Below, one piece after another: positions 1 to 7,410 of a stretch of DNA of 12,242 nucleotides. The stretch comes from an uncultured Prevotellaceae bacterium. Its GTDB lineage: Bacteria; Bacteroidota; Bacteroidia; Bacteroidales; Bacteroidaceae. The DNA lies in assembly GCA_947306605.1 (NCBI GenBank), contig CAMZHB010000019.1:1-12242 (forward strand), in the 5' to 3' direction. Below the pieces are notes generated by a model that worked only from the letters and a program-made list of their open reading frames with translations, searched no databases and had not been told where the DNA came from. Position 1 is the stretch's first letter; each line of letters begins with the position of its first letter. The translations under genes were made by a program, and so were the position numbers.

Positions 1-456
1 TTCCGTACCGAAGATGGTGTTGTTGGAAGTATAGTGGAAGTAGTCCACGTCGGTGGGAATGGTGAAGTTCTTGGGGATGAACGTGAAGTTGGCATCGGCT
101 GATGAAGCTACGACGTCCACTTCACCGAACAGCTTGGCTTCCTTGATGGCCTTCTTCGACCATGTGCCGGTGTTCAGATAGGCTGCTTTTTTCTCCAGAT
201 AGTTATAGGGAACCATGCAGAACTGCAGACTGGCACCTCCGCCGAGGAACAGCACGGAATAGCCTTCAGGAATGTCGAGTAATTCCTTCATCAGGGCTTC
301 CGCCTCGTCGATGACGGGTTGGAAATCCTTCGAACGGTGGCTGATTTCCATCAGCGAGAGTCCAATACCATTGAAATCGAGACATGCCTGGGCAGTCTGT
401 TCAATCACTTCGCGCGGCAGGATAGAGGGTCCTGCATTAAAATTATACTTTTTCAT
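1..456 (-). CDS. serC: Phosphoserine aminotransferase, N-terminal 152 residues (runs off the window)
   Basis: PLP-dependent transaminase that makes 3-phosphoserine from 3-phosphohydroxypyruvate and glutamate, the second step of serine synthesis; the family also serves pyridoxine synthesis. It is cytosolic. The visible N-terminal part carries the SerC signatures: NAGP (residues 7-10), HRSKDF (40-45), GGGAS (72-76, phosphate/cofactor loop), NTGTWS (95-100) and TSNNTI (143-148). The start is the ATG at 456-454, giving MKKYNFNAGP, the usual SerC beginning. A TAnnTTTG promoter box lies 34 bases upstream of the start. Family members are about 360 residues long, so a little under half is present and the catalytic lysine lies outside the window. 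The gene is divergent from the tRNA and sigma operon. Identity is close to certain. Confidence 0.96.
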   Translation of the reverse strand, partial: MKKYNFNAGPSILPREVIEQTAQACLDFNGIGLSLMEISHRSKDFQPVIDEAEALMKELLDIPEGYSVLFLGGGASLQFCMVPYNYLEKKAAYLNTGTWSKKAIKEAKLFGEVDVVASSADANFTFIPKNFTIPTDVDYFHYTSNNTIFGTE

Positions 457-489
457 ATGTTCAAAAATTTGTACAGTATTACTTGCCTA

Positions 490-497
490 CAAAGATA
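490..497 (-). promoter_or_regulatory. Probable serC promoter, -7 box
   Basis: On the minus strand this reads TATCTTTG, a full match to the Bacteroidota -7 consensus TAnnTTTG. Transcription would start near 484 and give a leader of about 28 bases before the serC ATG at 456. No convincing -33 TTTG is seen at 19-21 bases, so the assignment rests on the -7 box and its position. Confidence 0.55.
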
Positions 498-621
498 GGC
501 AAAAACTGCTTTATATCCGGTATAAAAGGCAAATATTTGAGGCAAAATGCAAGAATTTTTTGTCTTTTTATGCGTTCTGCCATATATTGGTGCCATATCA
601 AGCGATTTTTCGTCAGGAGCG

Positions 622-652
622 TTTGACAATTCAGCAAAAAACACTAATTTTG
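622..652 (+). promoter_or_regulatory. Promoter of tRNA-Arg
   Basis: TTTG at 622-625, then exactly 19 bases, then TAATTTTG at 645-652. Both boxes match the Bacteroidota primary-sigma consensus (TTTG / TAnnTTTG) at ideal spacing. The predicted start of transcription, near 658, lies a few bases before the mature tRNA 5' end at 663. This is the best-formed promoter in the window. Confidence 0.8.
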
Positions 653-662
653 CACCCGGTTC

Positions 663-737
663 GGTTCCGTAGCTCAGTTGGATTAGAGCAACGCCCTTCT
701 AAGGCGTGGGTCCAGGGTTCGAATCCCTGCGGAATCA
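663..737 (+). tRNA. tRNA-Arg (anticodon UCU)
   Basis: A complete 75-base cloverleaf can be folded by hand: 7-bp acceptor stem (GGTTCCG with CGGAATC, one G-T pair), 4-bp D stem (GCTC/GAGC) with a 10-base loop, 5-bp anticodon stem (ACGCC/GGCGT) around the loop CTTCTAA, 5-base variable loop, and 5-bp T stem (CAGGG/CCCTG) around TTCGAAT. The anticodon TCT reads AGA (and AGG by wobble). The discriminator base is A. The 3' CCA is not encoded (CACA follows). It has its own promoter and terminator and stands alone between serC and the sigma operon. Confidence 0.97.
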
Positions 738-749
738 CATGACTGAAAA

Positions 750-789
750 ACTCGCAAGAAACCTCAGCCGGTTGCTTGCGAGTATTTTT
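750..789 (+). terminator. Intrinsic terminator after tRNA-Arg
   Basis: ACTCGCAAG (750-758) pairs perfectly with CTTGCGAGT (775-783). A further AACC/GGTT helix sits inside, around the loop TCAGCC. ATTTTT follows directly. It begins 12 bases after the tRNA and so ends the tRNA transcript. Confidence 0.85.
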
Positions 790-880
790 GTGTTTACATA
801 TCAAAAAAGTAGACATTTCCGTAGAAAAACGGTAGTCTGGATTGTCTATAAGAGTGAATGACCCGGAAAATGACTTTGAG

Positions 881-1369
881 ATGATTGAGAAGACAACGGT
901 TCACAGGCTTTTCTGTCAGCACTACAGCGAGATGATGCGCCTGGCCAGAACGATGCTGTATGATGACGAAGAAGCCGAGGATGTGGTTCAAGATGTATTC
1001 GTACGCCTGATGGAGACGGACATCCTGCCAGCTGAGGGAAAGACACGAGCATATCTGCTGACAGCAGTGCGTAACGGTAGTCTTAACCGCATCAGACAAA
1101 AAAGCCTGACAGAGCAGGTAAAACATCTCTACACCATTGAAGCGCAGTGTGACAGTCTGTCGGTCGACGAACAAATGCAGACCATTGAGGCCATCTGTCA
1201 CTATGCCGAGACACGCCTCCAAGAACCCCACCGCACCATCTTCCGGCTGCGCTATGAGGACGACATGAAATTGAAAGACATTGCGCTGCAGATGGACATG
1301 AACCTCAAAACTGTATTCAAAGATCTCAGTCAAGCCATCCAAAGCATTCGAAAGCATTACAGACATTAA
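881..1369 (+). CDS. ECF-type RNA polymerase sigma factor (sigma-70 family)
   Basis: A 162-residue two-domain ECF sigma factor that would direct RNA polymerase to a small set of promoters when its anti-sigma partner is inactivated. Region 2 spans about residues 7-77, with the -10-recognition helix EEAEDVVQDVFVRL and the following RAYLLTAVRN...NRIRQK. Region 4 spans about 103-158, including FRLRYEDDMKLKDIALQ and a helix-turn-helix ending in QSIRKHYRH. The start is uncertain: TTG at 842 and GTG at 854 are in frame (175 and 171 residues), but ATG 881 places region 2 at the usual distance from the N-terminus and is preferred. The anti-sigma gene starts 12 bases downstream and a TonB-dependent receptor follows, the standard Bacteroidota surface-signalling arrangement. 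Its regulon cannot be deduced here. A 248-residue antisense frame covering it is a shadow. Confidence 0.9.
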   Translation: MIEKTTVHRLFCQHYSEMMRLARTMLYDDEEAEDVVQDVFVRLMETDILPAEGKTRAYLLTAVRNGSLNRIRQKSLTEQVKHLYTIEAQCDSLSVDEQMQTIEAICHYAETRLQEPHRTIFRLRYEDDMKLKDIALQMDMNLKTVFKDLSQAIQSIRKHYRH

Positions 1370-1381
1370 AAAGCAAACGTT

Positions 1382-2020
1382 ATGGAAACAAATCCAAACA
1401 TCATCAGACTGGTGGAGATGCTTGAGCACCCCGAAGTCTACACAGAGCAGGAAATCCATGATATCATCAATCAGAATGACGAGACTCGGGCGGCTTACCG
1501 TCTCATGGTAGCCGCCAAACAAGGCTATCACCGCAAGCATACGGAATCATCGGCCGACATTGACGCCGCCTGGCATCGCTTTGAAAGCAAAAAATTGTCC
1601 GCCACGCAGTCGCATGCTTCGTTTAGAAAGATAGCGGCAACCTTTATCGGCATACTCCTCTTGTCTGGTGTGACCATTGCTGCCATTCAACTTGTGCGCT
1701 GGCAGCAAAAGGACGTTCAGAAAATGAAGCAGCCGACAGAGGAAGTTGCGTCGCAAACGAAGGGCGCTCTCTTCGCGGTGGCAGATGACACTGTCAGCGC
1801 GCAACATGTCGTTTTTGACAACATTCCTCTTGAAAAGATGCTGACCGAAATCGCCGGCTACTATGACGCTGCCATTACATTCCAGAACGATACTGTGCGT
1901 CAGCTTCGTTTTCATTTTGTATGGGACCGTCGGCGAGGATTGGACAAAGTTGTCAGCGACCTGAATCACTTCAAGCGGTTGCATGTAGCATTGAAGGATA
2001 ACCAACTTATTGTAGAATAA
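1382..2020 (+). CDS. Single-pass membrane anti-sigma factor, short form without FecR core
   Basis: Probable inner-membrane anti-sigma factor for the ECF sigma encoded 12 bases upstream (212 residues). Residues 1-80 are cytoplasmic and helical, without a zinc-binding motif. Residues 84-105 (IAATFIGILLLSG...AIQL) are one transmembrane helix. After a linker, residues about 143-212 (VVFDNIPLEKMLTEIAGYYD ... HVALKDNQLIVE) resemble the C-terminal DUF4974 domain of Bacteroidota FecR proteins, an STN-like fold that would face the periplasm. Usual FecR/DUF4974 anti-sigmas exceed 300 residues and carry a beta-rich FecR domain between membrane helix and DUF4974. Here only about 37 residues separate them, so that domain appears absent. 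The receptor gene begins 7 bases downstream. The role is inferred from position and layout; sequence similarity to FecR is partial. Confidence 0.78.
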   Translation: METNPNIIRLVEMLEHPEVYTEQEIHDIINQNDETRAAYRLMVAAKQGYHRKHTESSADIDAAWHRFESKKLSATQSHASFRKIAATFIGILLLSGVTIAAIQLVRWQQKDVQKMKQPTEEVASQTKGALFAVADDTVSAQHVVFDNIPLEKMLTEIAGYYDAAITFQNDTVRQLRFHFVWDRRRGLDKVVSDLNHFKRLHVALKDNQLIVE

Positions 2021-2027
2021 TCCGATT

Positions 2028-4553
2028 ATGCAACGCTTTCTGTTTATCCTCATAGCTTGTCTGTTGGTCATTAGCATACAAGCCCAACAGATTACGCATA
2101 CCTATAATAATGTGTCACTCAGTGAAGCCTTGCTTCAGTTGGGCGAAGAGACCAGCGACTTTGTCATTAACTTCCTCTATGATGATTTGGAGGACTTCCT
2201 TGTCACGACGACCATCAACCATAAGTCGATTCCCGATGCCATTCAGCAGATGATAGGGTTCTATCCGGTGCGCATGACCGTGGACACGAGTGATCCGAAG
2301 GCGCAGAAAATTTTTGTGGAGTGCATACATAGAACCGACCGTCACTTGACTGGCACTATCCTGGACGAAGAAGGTCGTCCCATGTCATATGCCAACGTCG
2401 CGTTACTCTCACCTCAAGACTCCACACTACTTTGTGGCGGAGTGTCCAACGAGAGTGGCTATTTTGCCATTCCCTATGAGCAGGAACAAGTTCTTGCCCG
2501 CGTTTCCTATGTCGGCTATAAGACAATTTATCGCCTTTGTGACAAAGAGCATGTGGGCACTATTCGTATGGTACCCGAGGCTATCGTGCTGAACGGCGTA
2601 CATGTGAAAGGCGACCTCATCTTGTCGAAAGCGGAAAACGGCCACCTGACATACAACATGCCGATGCTTCTCAAGGTGTTCCCTGCAGACGATGCCTACG
2701 AGGCTTTGACACATATTCCGGGCGTTACCGACGTGAACGGAAACCTTACGTTCAGTGGTCAGTCTGTGACGCTGATTATTAATGGCAAACCCACAACGCT
2801 CAGCGCTGAAAAAGTGGCCGACAGACTGAAGTCCATGCCGGCAGACATGCTGGCAAAAGCGGAAGTGATGCCTTCAGCCCCTCCCAAGTATCATGTGCGT
2901 GGTATGGCCATCAACATTGTAACAAAAGACTTCATGGGAACCAATCAGCTCTCCGGCCAACTGCAGGCTACGTATAGGCAAAACAAGTATAGCACCGCCA
3001 ATGCAGGTGGCAGCTTCATTTACAATCACGGCAAGTTCGGCATGGATGCGTCCTATGCCATTACCGACGGCACGAACTGCGGAAAAGTGGAGCACGAGGC
3101 CAACCATCCGCTGGGAGACAAACGCGTTGCCTACAAGGACAGGACACGTAACCGCGGCCAGGGTGTGCTCCATGAATACCATGTCGGCATGGACTATGCC
3201 TTCAGCGAAGACCATCGGCTGAGTATGGCTTATACCGGCGAATGGAATTCAACAAAGGCCACCAATACTACGACCGGCACGGCCCGATCCGTACAACGTT
3301 CCCATGAACACGACTATCTGCACAACGTTGATGCCAGTTATACGACGCCATTCGGTTTGCAGTTGGGAGCATCTTATACGAACTATCAGAATCCCCGTAC
3401 ACAGAACCTCGACGGTGAGATGTACGAGACCCGACGTGACATTTACGTCAACAGCCGTCAGAAAGTCGGCAAATGGCTCTTCACAGCCGACCAGACACAT
3501 ACACTGTCGCGTGGCTGGGAACTGACTTATGGTGCTATGATGCAGTTTACAAACAACAATAGCTTTCAGACAACCCGCGGCGGTGACGGCATAGAGATTC
3601 CCGATGCCAGTTCCCATGTGGATTACGACGAACGTATCCTGAACGGCTACGTAGGTTTCAGCAAACAGATAGGACCATCGCTGAGCCTTGAGGGCTCTGT
3701 CACGGCCGAGCAGTATCATGCCACCAAATGGAACGAATGGCGCATCTATCCGGCCTTTAATACGCTTTGGAATGTCAATCCTAACAATATGCTAAATCTT
3801 TCTGTCAGCAGTCGGGCCGTATATCCCAATTACTGGAGCACGATGAGTAACATCTACTATTCATCTGCTTACAGCGAAATTTGGGGTAATCCGGACTTGA
3901 AGCCGCTTTCGCAGTACTCGCTCGACGTGATATGGCAACTGAAACAGCGATACACCGTCCATGCCTTTGCCGTGTGGGAGCCAGACTACTTTGTACAACT
4001 GGCTTACCAGCCTTCTGACCGCATGGCAGTCATCATGAAACAGACAAACTTTGACTTTTCCAATTACTATGGCGTAGAATCGTCAGTCAGATTCAGCAGT
4101 GGCGGGTGGCTTAACGGCACTGTCAGTCTCACAGGTCTCTATCGTCACGATAAAAGTGACCAGTTCTTTGATTTATATTTCGACCGTCACCGTTTTTCTG
4201 CCATTCTGGGTGCCGACGTGTCGGTCAAGCTTTTGCCGAAACACAATCTTTTGCTAATGTTAAACCCTTTCGCTCAGACGAAGACGATTCAGGGCGTTTA
4301 TGACATTGATGCGCTGCCTTTTCTGAACGCTTCTCTTCGTTGGACTTCCGACAATGGCAAGTGGAGCTTGATTGTCAAGGGCACCAACATCTTCAATACT
4401 TATATCTACACGTCCTCCCGTTTGGCCAACCAGGACTACGCCATGCGTGTGTGGATGAACTATGCGAACGTTACTTTTAGCGTCGTTCACCGCATCGGCA
4501 ACTTCAAGGAGAAGAAAAAGAAAAAGGTGGACACGTCGCGCTTGGGCTATTGA
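2028..4553 (+). CDS. TonB-dependent outer-membrane receptor with STN and carboxypeptidase-regulatory-like domains
   Basis: An 841-residue outer-membrane transporter/receptor. Domains in order: signal peptide (1-19, cleavage after IQA); STN signalling domain (about 22-99, beginning ITHTYNNVSLSEALLQL); carboxypeptidase-regulatory-like beta-sandwich (about 107-185, LTGTILDEEGRPMSYANV); plug (about 205-302, with YEALTHIPGV, LIINGKP and INIVTKD); then a 22-strand-type barrel of alternating aromatic strands, most like the Bacteroidota OMP_b-brl_3 group. The last barrel strand ends at F826 and a 15-residue lysine-rich tail (KEKKKKKVDTSRLGY) follows. The STN domain marks it as a signalling receptor, fitting the upstream sigma/anti-sigma genes in the same operon. 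It is not a SusC (no SusD partner, shorter). The ligand is unknown; no polysaccharide, heme or metal genes are adjacent. Confidence 0.92.
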   Translation: MQRFLFILIACLLVISIQAQQITHTYNNVSLSEALLQLGEETSDFVINFLYDDLEDFLVTTTINHKSIPDAIQQMIGFYPVRMTVDTSDPKAQKIFVECIHRTDRHLTGTILDEEGRPMSYANVALLSPQDSTLLCGGVSNESGYFAIPYEQEQVLARVSYVGYKTIYRLCDKEHVGTIRMVPEAIVLNGVHVKGDLILSKAENGHLTYNMPMLLKVFPADDAYEALTHIPGVTDVNGNLTFSGQSVTLIINGKPTTLSAEKVADRLKSMPADMLAKAEVMPSAPPKYHVRGMAINIVTKDFMGTNQLSGQLQATYRQNKYSTANAGGSFIYNHGKFGMDASYAITDGTNCGKVEHEANHPLGDKRVAYKDRTRNRGQGVLHEYHVGMDYAFSEDHRLSMAYTGEWNSTKATNTTTGTARSVQRSHEHDYLHNVDASYTTPFGLQLGASYTNYQNPRTQNLDGEMYETRRDIYVNSRQKVGKWLFTADQTHTLSRGWELTYGAMMQFTNNNSFQTTRGGDGIEIPDASSHVDYDERILNGYVGFSKQIGPSLSLEGSVTAEQYHATKWNEWRIYPAFNTLWNVNPNNMLNLSVSSRAVYPNYWSTMSNIYYSSAYSEIWGNPDLKPLSQYSLDVIWQLKQRYTVHAFAVWEPDYFVQLAYQPSDRMAVIMKQTNFDFSNYYGVESSVRFSSGGWLNGTVSLTGLYRHDKSDQFFDLYFDRHRFSAILGADVSVKLLPKHNLLLMLNPFAQTKTIQGVYDIDALPFLNASLRWTSDNGKWSLIVKGTNIFNTYIYTSSRLANQDYAMRVWMNYANVTFSVVHRIGNFKEKKKKKVDTSRLGY

Positions 4554-4580
4554 AGGCCGGATATTCACTCTCGCTTATAG

Positions 4581-4618
4581 GGACAGCTGCCGTTTGGGTG
4601 CCGGTGGCTGTCCTTTTT
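4581..4618 (+). terminator. Intrinsic terminator of the sigma/anti-sigma/receptor operon
   Basis: GGACAGCTGCCG (4581-4592) pairs with CGGTGGCTGTCC (4602-4613) as a 12-bp helix containing two G-T pairs, with a 9-base loop, followed by TTTTTGTGTTT. It begins 27 bases after the receptor stop codon. Confidence 0.85.
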
Positions 4619-4732
4619 GTGTTTGGCCGTTTGAGTCAAGTGCGTTGTTGTGAAAACGAAGTCTGACTTCGGCGGAAATAAGTCCCATTTAGAAAAAACA
4701 AAGTCCGTTTTCGTTTGTATTATTTCGTTCAT

Positions 4733-4755
4733 TGCTCCCGTTTATTTGTAACTTT
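4733..4755 (+). repeat. Direct repeat, copy 1 (23 bp)
   Basis: A 23-base segment starting TGCTCCCGTTTA and ending GTAACTTT recurs exactly 84 bases downstream at 4817-4839. In this copy the T run is one base longer (TAACTTTTG), so the -7 box does not fit TAnnTTTG exactly and it is probably a weak or dead promoter copy. The rest of 4619-4810 holds only a small perfect hairpin (CGAAGT/ACTTCG at 4657-4671) and AT-rich sequence. Confidence 0.7.
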
Positions 4756-4809
4756 TGATAAGTTCCGCCCACTCGGCAGAGTCAGGAGATGAAACTTTGT
4801 TTCCAATCC

Positions 4810-4840
4810 TTGCCTCTGCTCCCGTTTATTTGTAACTTTG
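4810..4840 (+). promoter_or_regulatory. Promoter of the S9 peptidase gene
   Basis: TTG at 4810-4812, 20 bases, then TAACTTTG at 4833-4840, a full Bacteroidota -7 box. The predicted transcription start near 4846 lies downstream of the ATG at 4789. This rules out the longest reading frame and supports initiation at 4879 (or 4858). Confidence 0.65.
4817..4839 (+). repeat. Direct repeat, copy 2 (23 bp, promoter-bearing)
   Basis: Exact second copy of the segment at 4733-4755. Here it is followed by G, giving TAACTTTG (4833-4840), a full -7 box. Confidence 0.7.
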
Positions 4841-4878
4841 TAGGCAGAATACCCAAAATGCTAAATGGAAATAGGCTT

Positions 4879-7359
4879 ATGAAAAATTTTCTCAGAAAGA
4901 GTGTGTTCGTTTTGAGCATGATGCCGGCGTTTGTGAGTACCCTGGGGGCTACGGAGCAAAGTGTGGAAATCTCAAGTGCCCGCATGGCCGGGCCGTTCCG
5001 TCTCAGTGAACCTCTGATGATGGATTCGGTGAATAAGGAAGGCAAGAAGTTTTCCATTGACTCCTATCTGACTTCTGACATGCCCAACACTTCGGTGCTT
5101 TTCTCCAATAAAAACACGGTCACGCTGGAAACAGGGGCCGCATTGCCCAAGGATGGTGGTGAAACGTCGCTGGTTTACCTGCAGTTCACGCTGACGGCAC
5201 CGGGTTTCTGCAAGGGTAAGTTGGAAATGCCGAAGATGAAGCATCACAAGGTGTTTCTGGATGGTCGTGCAGCCGAGGGCGAACTGAAATTGGAGCCTGC
5301 GTGTCACGACGTGACGGTTGCTTGTTTGGTGAAGAAAGACGAGGCCGACACGTTCAGCGTGAAATTCACGCCGACGGTGGGCTCTGTGGTAGTCAATGCC
5401 ACGGGAAAACGTCCTTACACGCTTAACGATGTTACAGACGGCTTGCATTATTCCGGCGTGTCGCTTTCACCTTCGGGCAAGTATGCCTTGGTCGGTTATT
5501 CCAATACTTTTGCTTCGGGCAAGTCGTCGCGTTACCAGCAGTTGGTGGACGTAAAAACGAATCGCGTGCTTCATCCGGACATTTCGGGTTACACATGGTG
5601 CCGCGACCGCGATGCGCTCTACCGTTTGCGCCAGGATGACCAGACCAGCAGCCTGGTGCAGTTGAGTGTGCCAGACTTCCAGGAAACGGTGTTGGTGAGC
5701 GGCATCCCGTCGTTGCGAAGTGCGCGGCTGAGCCCCAATCTGCAATACATTATATATACTTCAGACGATGCCAAGGGTGACAAAAACAAAGATTTCAAAC
5801 ATTTCAACATGCCCGACGACCGTCTGCACAATTCGTTGACGCACCAGTTCCTGCATCTCTATGACTTGCAAACCGGTCAGCGCCGTCCGTTGACTTTCGG
5901 AAACACGGGCGCTTTTCTGAACGATATTTCTGAAGACGGCAAATACTTGTTGTTCTCCACGCGTACTATGGTGCTACACCGCTATCCGTTCAATCGCTCG
6001 TCACTTTACTTGTACGAGGTGGCAACGGGACGTGTGGATACGTTGCTGAACGACACCGTGGGACTCAGGTCGGCGCAGTTCTCGCCCGACGGCACCCAAT
6101 TGCTGGTTTCAGCAGAGCCGGATGCTTTCGGAGGCATTGGAAAGACGATAGCTCGCGAGGCTTATTCCAATGTTTACGACATCCAGCTTTTCCTGTACGA
6201 TTTGAAGTCGCGTTCGGTACGTGCACTGACACGCGATTTCAATCCTTCGGTAGGCCGTGCCGTATGGTCCCGTCACGACGGCAATATCTATTTCACGGCG
6301 GACAATGGCAGTAAAGTTCATTTCTATGGTTTGAACCCAAAGACAGGACACATTCGTCGCTATACTTATCCCGTTGACATCGTCCAAAGCTTTGCCATCG
6401 CAGGTGATGCTCCCACAGTGATTGTTTATGGCCAAGGTGCATCCTATGCCCGGCGAATGTTCATTGCAGACCTCTCTGACAAGCGCGACCGTGTGGCACG
6501 CTTTGGCCAGATTGACTTTGAATCGGATTTTGCCAATGTGGCGATACCGCAGACCCGGTCTTGGGATTTCAGAAGTTCACGTGGCGATACGATTCATGGT
6601 TTTTATTATCTGCCACCCGATTTTGACGAAGCAAAGAAATATCCTGTGATTGTGTATTATTACGGTGGTTGCACGCCGACTCCCCAACGTTTGGAAATGA
6701 ATTATCCGTTTGCCGTCTGGGCCAGCCAGGGCTATATTGTTTATGTTGTTGAGCCGAGCGGAGCCATAGGCTTTGGTCAGGAATTTTCGTCACGCCATGT
6801 CAATACGTGGGGAACGGGGTCTTCGGATGATATCTTGGAGGGTGCTCGTGGCTTCTGCCGCACTCACGGTTTTGCCGACAGTTCGCGTGTGGCTTGTATT
6901 GGTGCTTCGTACGGCGGATTCATGACGGAATATTTGTTGACGCGCACGGACTTCTTCCGTACGGCTGTGGCTCATGCGGGTATCAGTGACCTCACGGGTT
7001 ACTGGGGTGCCGGTAATTGGGGGTACACTTATAGCGAAGTGGCAGCGGCAGAAAGCTATCCGTGGAATAACCGTGAACTTTATGTGGAGCACAGCCCGCT
7101 GTACCATGCCGACAAAATCAATACACCATTGTTGTTGGTTCAAGGCTCTGTGGACACCAATGTACCGGCCAACCAGGCTTGGCAACTTTATACAGCTTTG
7201 AAAATTCTCAACAAGCCAGTGGAATTCGTGCAAGTACAAGGTGAGAATCACGTCATCAGTGACTACAACCGCCAGAAGCATTGGCAGAAGACGATATGCG
7301 CATGGTTCGCCAAATGGCTCAAAGATGAGCCGGCGTGGTGGGAAGAACTCTATCGATAG
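4879..7359 (+). CDS. Secreted S9-family serine peptidase (prolyl oligopeptidase / DPP-IV type)
   Basis: An 826-residue exported peptidase expected to release short, often proline-containing, peptides from oligopeptides in the periplasm or at the surface. Residues 1-24 are a signal peptide (MKNFLRKSVFVLSMM... LGA). Residues 25 to about 175 form an extra N-terminal beta-rich region. About 180-560 is a beta-propeller with repeated blades (LSPSGKYALVGYS, LSPNLQYIIYTSD, ISEDGKYLLFSTR, FSPDGTQLLVSAE). About 565-826 is the alpha/beta-hydrolase domain. The triad is Ser677 in GASYGG, Asp759 in QGSVDTNV and His791 in GENH; YYYGGC near 591-596 would supply the oxyanion-hole tyrosine. The frame is open back to ATG 4789, but the promoter and signal peptide favour ATG 4879 (4858 possible). 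It stands alone between two terminators. Exact specificity (DPP-IV, tripeptidyl peptidase or other) cannot be told from sequence. Confidence 0.9.
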   Translation: MKNFLRKSVFVLSMMPAFVSTLGATEQSVEISSARMAGPFRLSEPLMMDSVNKEGKKFSIDSYLTSDMPNTSVLFSNKNTVTLETGAALPKDGGETSLVYLQFTLTAPGFCKGKLEMPKMKHHKVFLDGRAAEGELKLEPACHDVTVACLVKKDEADTFSVKFTPTVGSVVVNATGKRPYTLNDVTDGLHYSGVSLSPSGKYALVGYSNTFASGKSSRYQQLVDVKTNRVLHPDISGYTWCRDRDALYRLRQDDQTSSLVQLSVPDFQETVLVSGIPSLRSARLSPNLQYIIYTSDDAKGDKNKDFKHFNMPDDRLHNSLTHQFLHLYDLQTGQRRPLTFGNTGAFLNDISEDGKYLLFSTRTMVLHRYPFNRSSLYLYEVATGRVDTLLNDTVGLRSAQFSPDGTQLLVSAEPDAFGGIGKTIAREAYSNVYDIQLFLYDLKSRSVRALTRDFNPSVGRAVWSRHDGNIYFTADNGSKVHFYGLNPKTGHIRRYTYPVDIVQSFAIAGDAPTVIVYGQGASYARRMFIADLSDKRDRVARFGQIDFESDFANVAIPQTRSWDFRSSRGDTIHGFYYLPPDFDEAKKYPVIVYYYGGCTPTPQRLEMNYPFAVWASQGYIVYVVEPSGAIGFGQEFSSRHVNTWGTGSSDDILEGARGFCRTHGFADSSRVACIGASYGGFMTEYLLTRTDFFRTAVAHAGISDLTGYWGAGNWGYTYSEVAAAESYPWNNRELYVEHSPLYHADKINTPLLLVQGSVDTNVPANQAWQLYTALKILNKPVEFVQVQGENHVISDYNRQKHWQKTICAWFAKWLKDEPAWWEELYR

Positions 7360-7372
7360 GATAGCATAACAT

Positions 7373-7407
7373 AACGGGTGGAAATGTATATCGCATTTCC
7401 ACCCGTT
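7373..7407. terminator. Bidirectional terminator hairpin between convergent genes
   Basis: AACGGGTGGAAATG (7373-7386) and CATTTCCACCCGTT (7394-7407) are perfect 14-bp inverted repeats around a 7-base loop, with TGTTTA following on the plus strand. The hairpin lies between the peptidase stop (7359) and the gldE stop (7411) and probably ends both transcripts. Confidence 0.85.
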
Positions 7408-7410
7408 TGT

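Noticed and set aside
272..742. 156-residue plus-strand open frame running through the serC start, the spacer and the tRNA
   Set aside because: It overlaps a certain tRNA and the antisense of serC, so it is a chance frame.
783..790. TATTTTTG as the promoter of the sigma operon
   Set aside because: It coincides with the terminator T tract and has no properly spaced -33 element; reported only as a question in the findings.
842..880. TTG 842 or GTG 854 as start of the sigma factor
   Set aside because: The added 9-13 residues carry no family feature and ATG 881 is available; kept only as an alternative.
794..1540. 248-residue open frame on the minus strand, longer than the sigma gene it covers
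   Set aside because: The plus strand shows clear sigma region 2 and 4 motifs and a gene-to-gene operon layout; the antisense product resembles nothing recognised.
663..4553. Possible genomic island integrated at tRNA-Arg
   Set aside because: No second copy of the tRNA 3' end, no integrase, and an intact terminator directly after the tRNA.
4789..4878. ATG 4789 as start of the S9 peptidase (856 residues)
   Set aside because: A full promoter -7 box lies downstream of it at 4833-4840, and the signal peptide begins at 4879.
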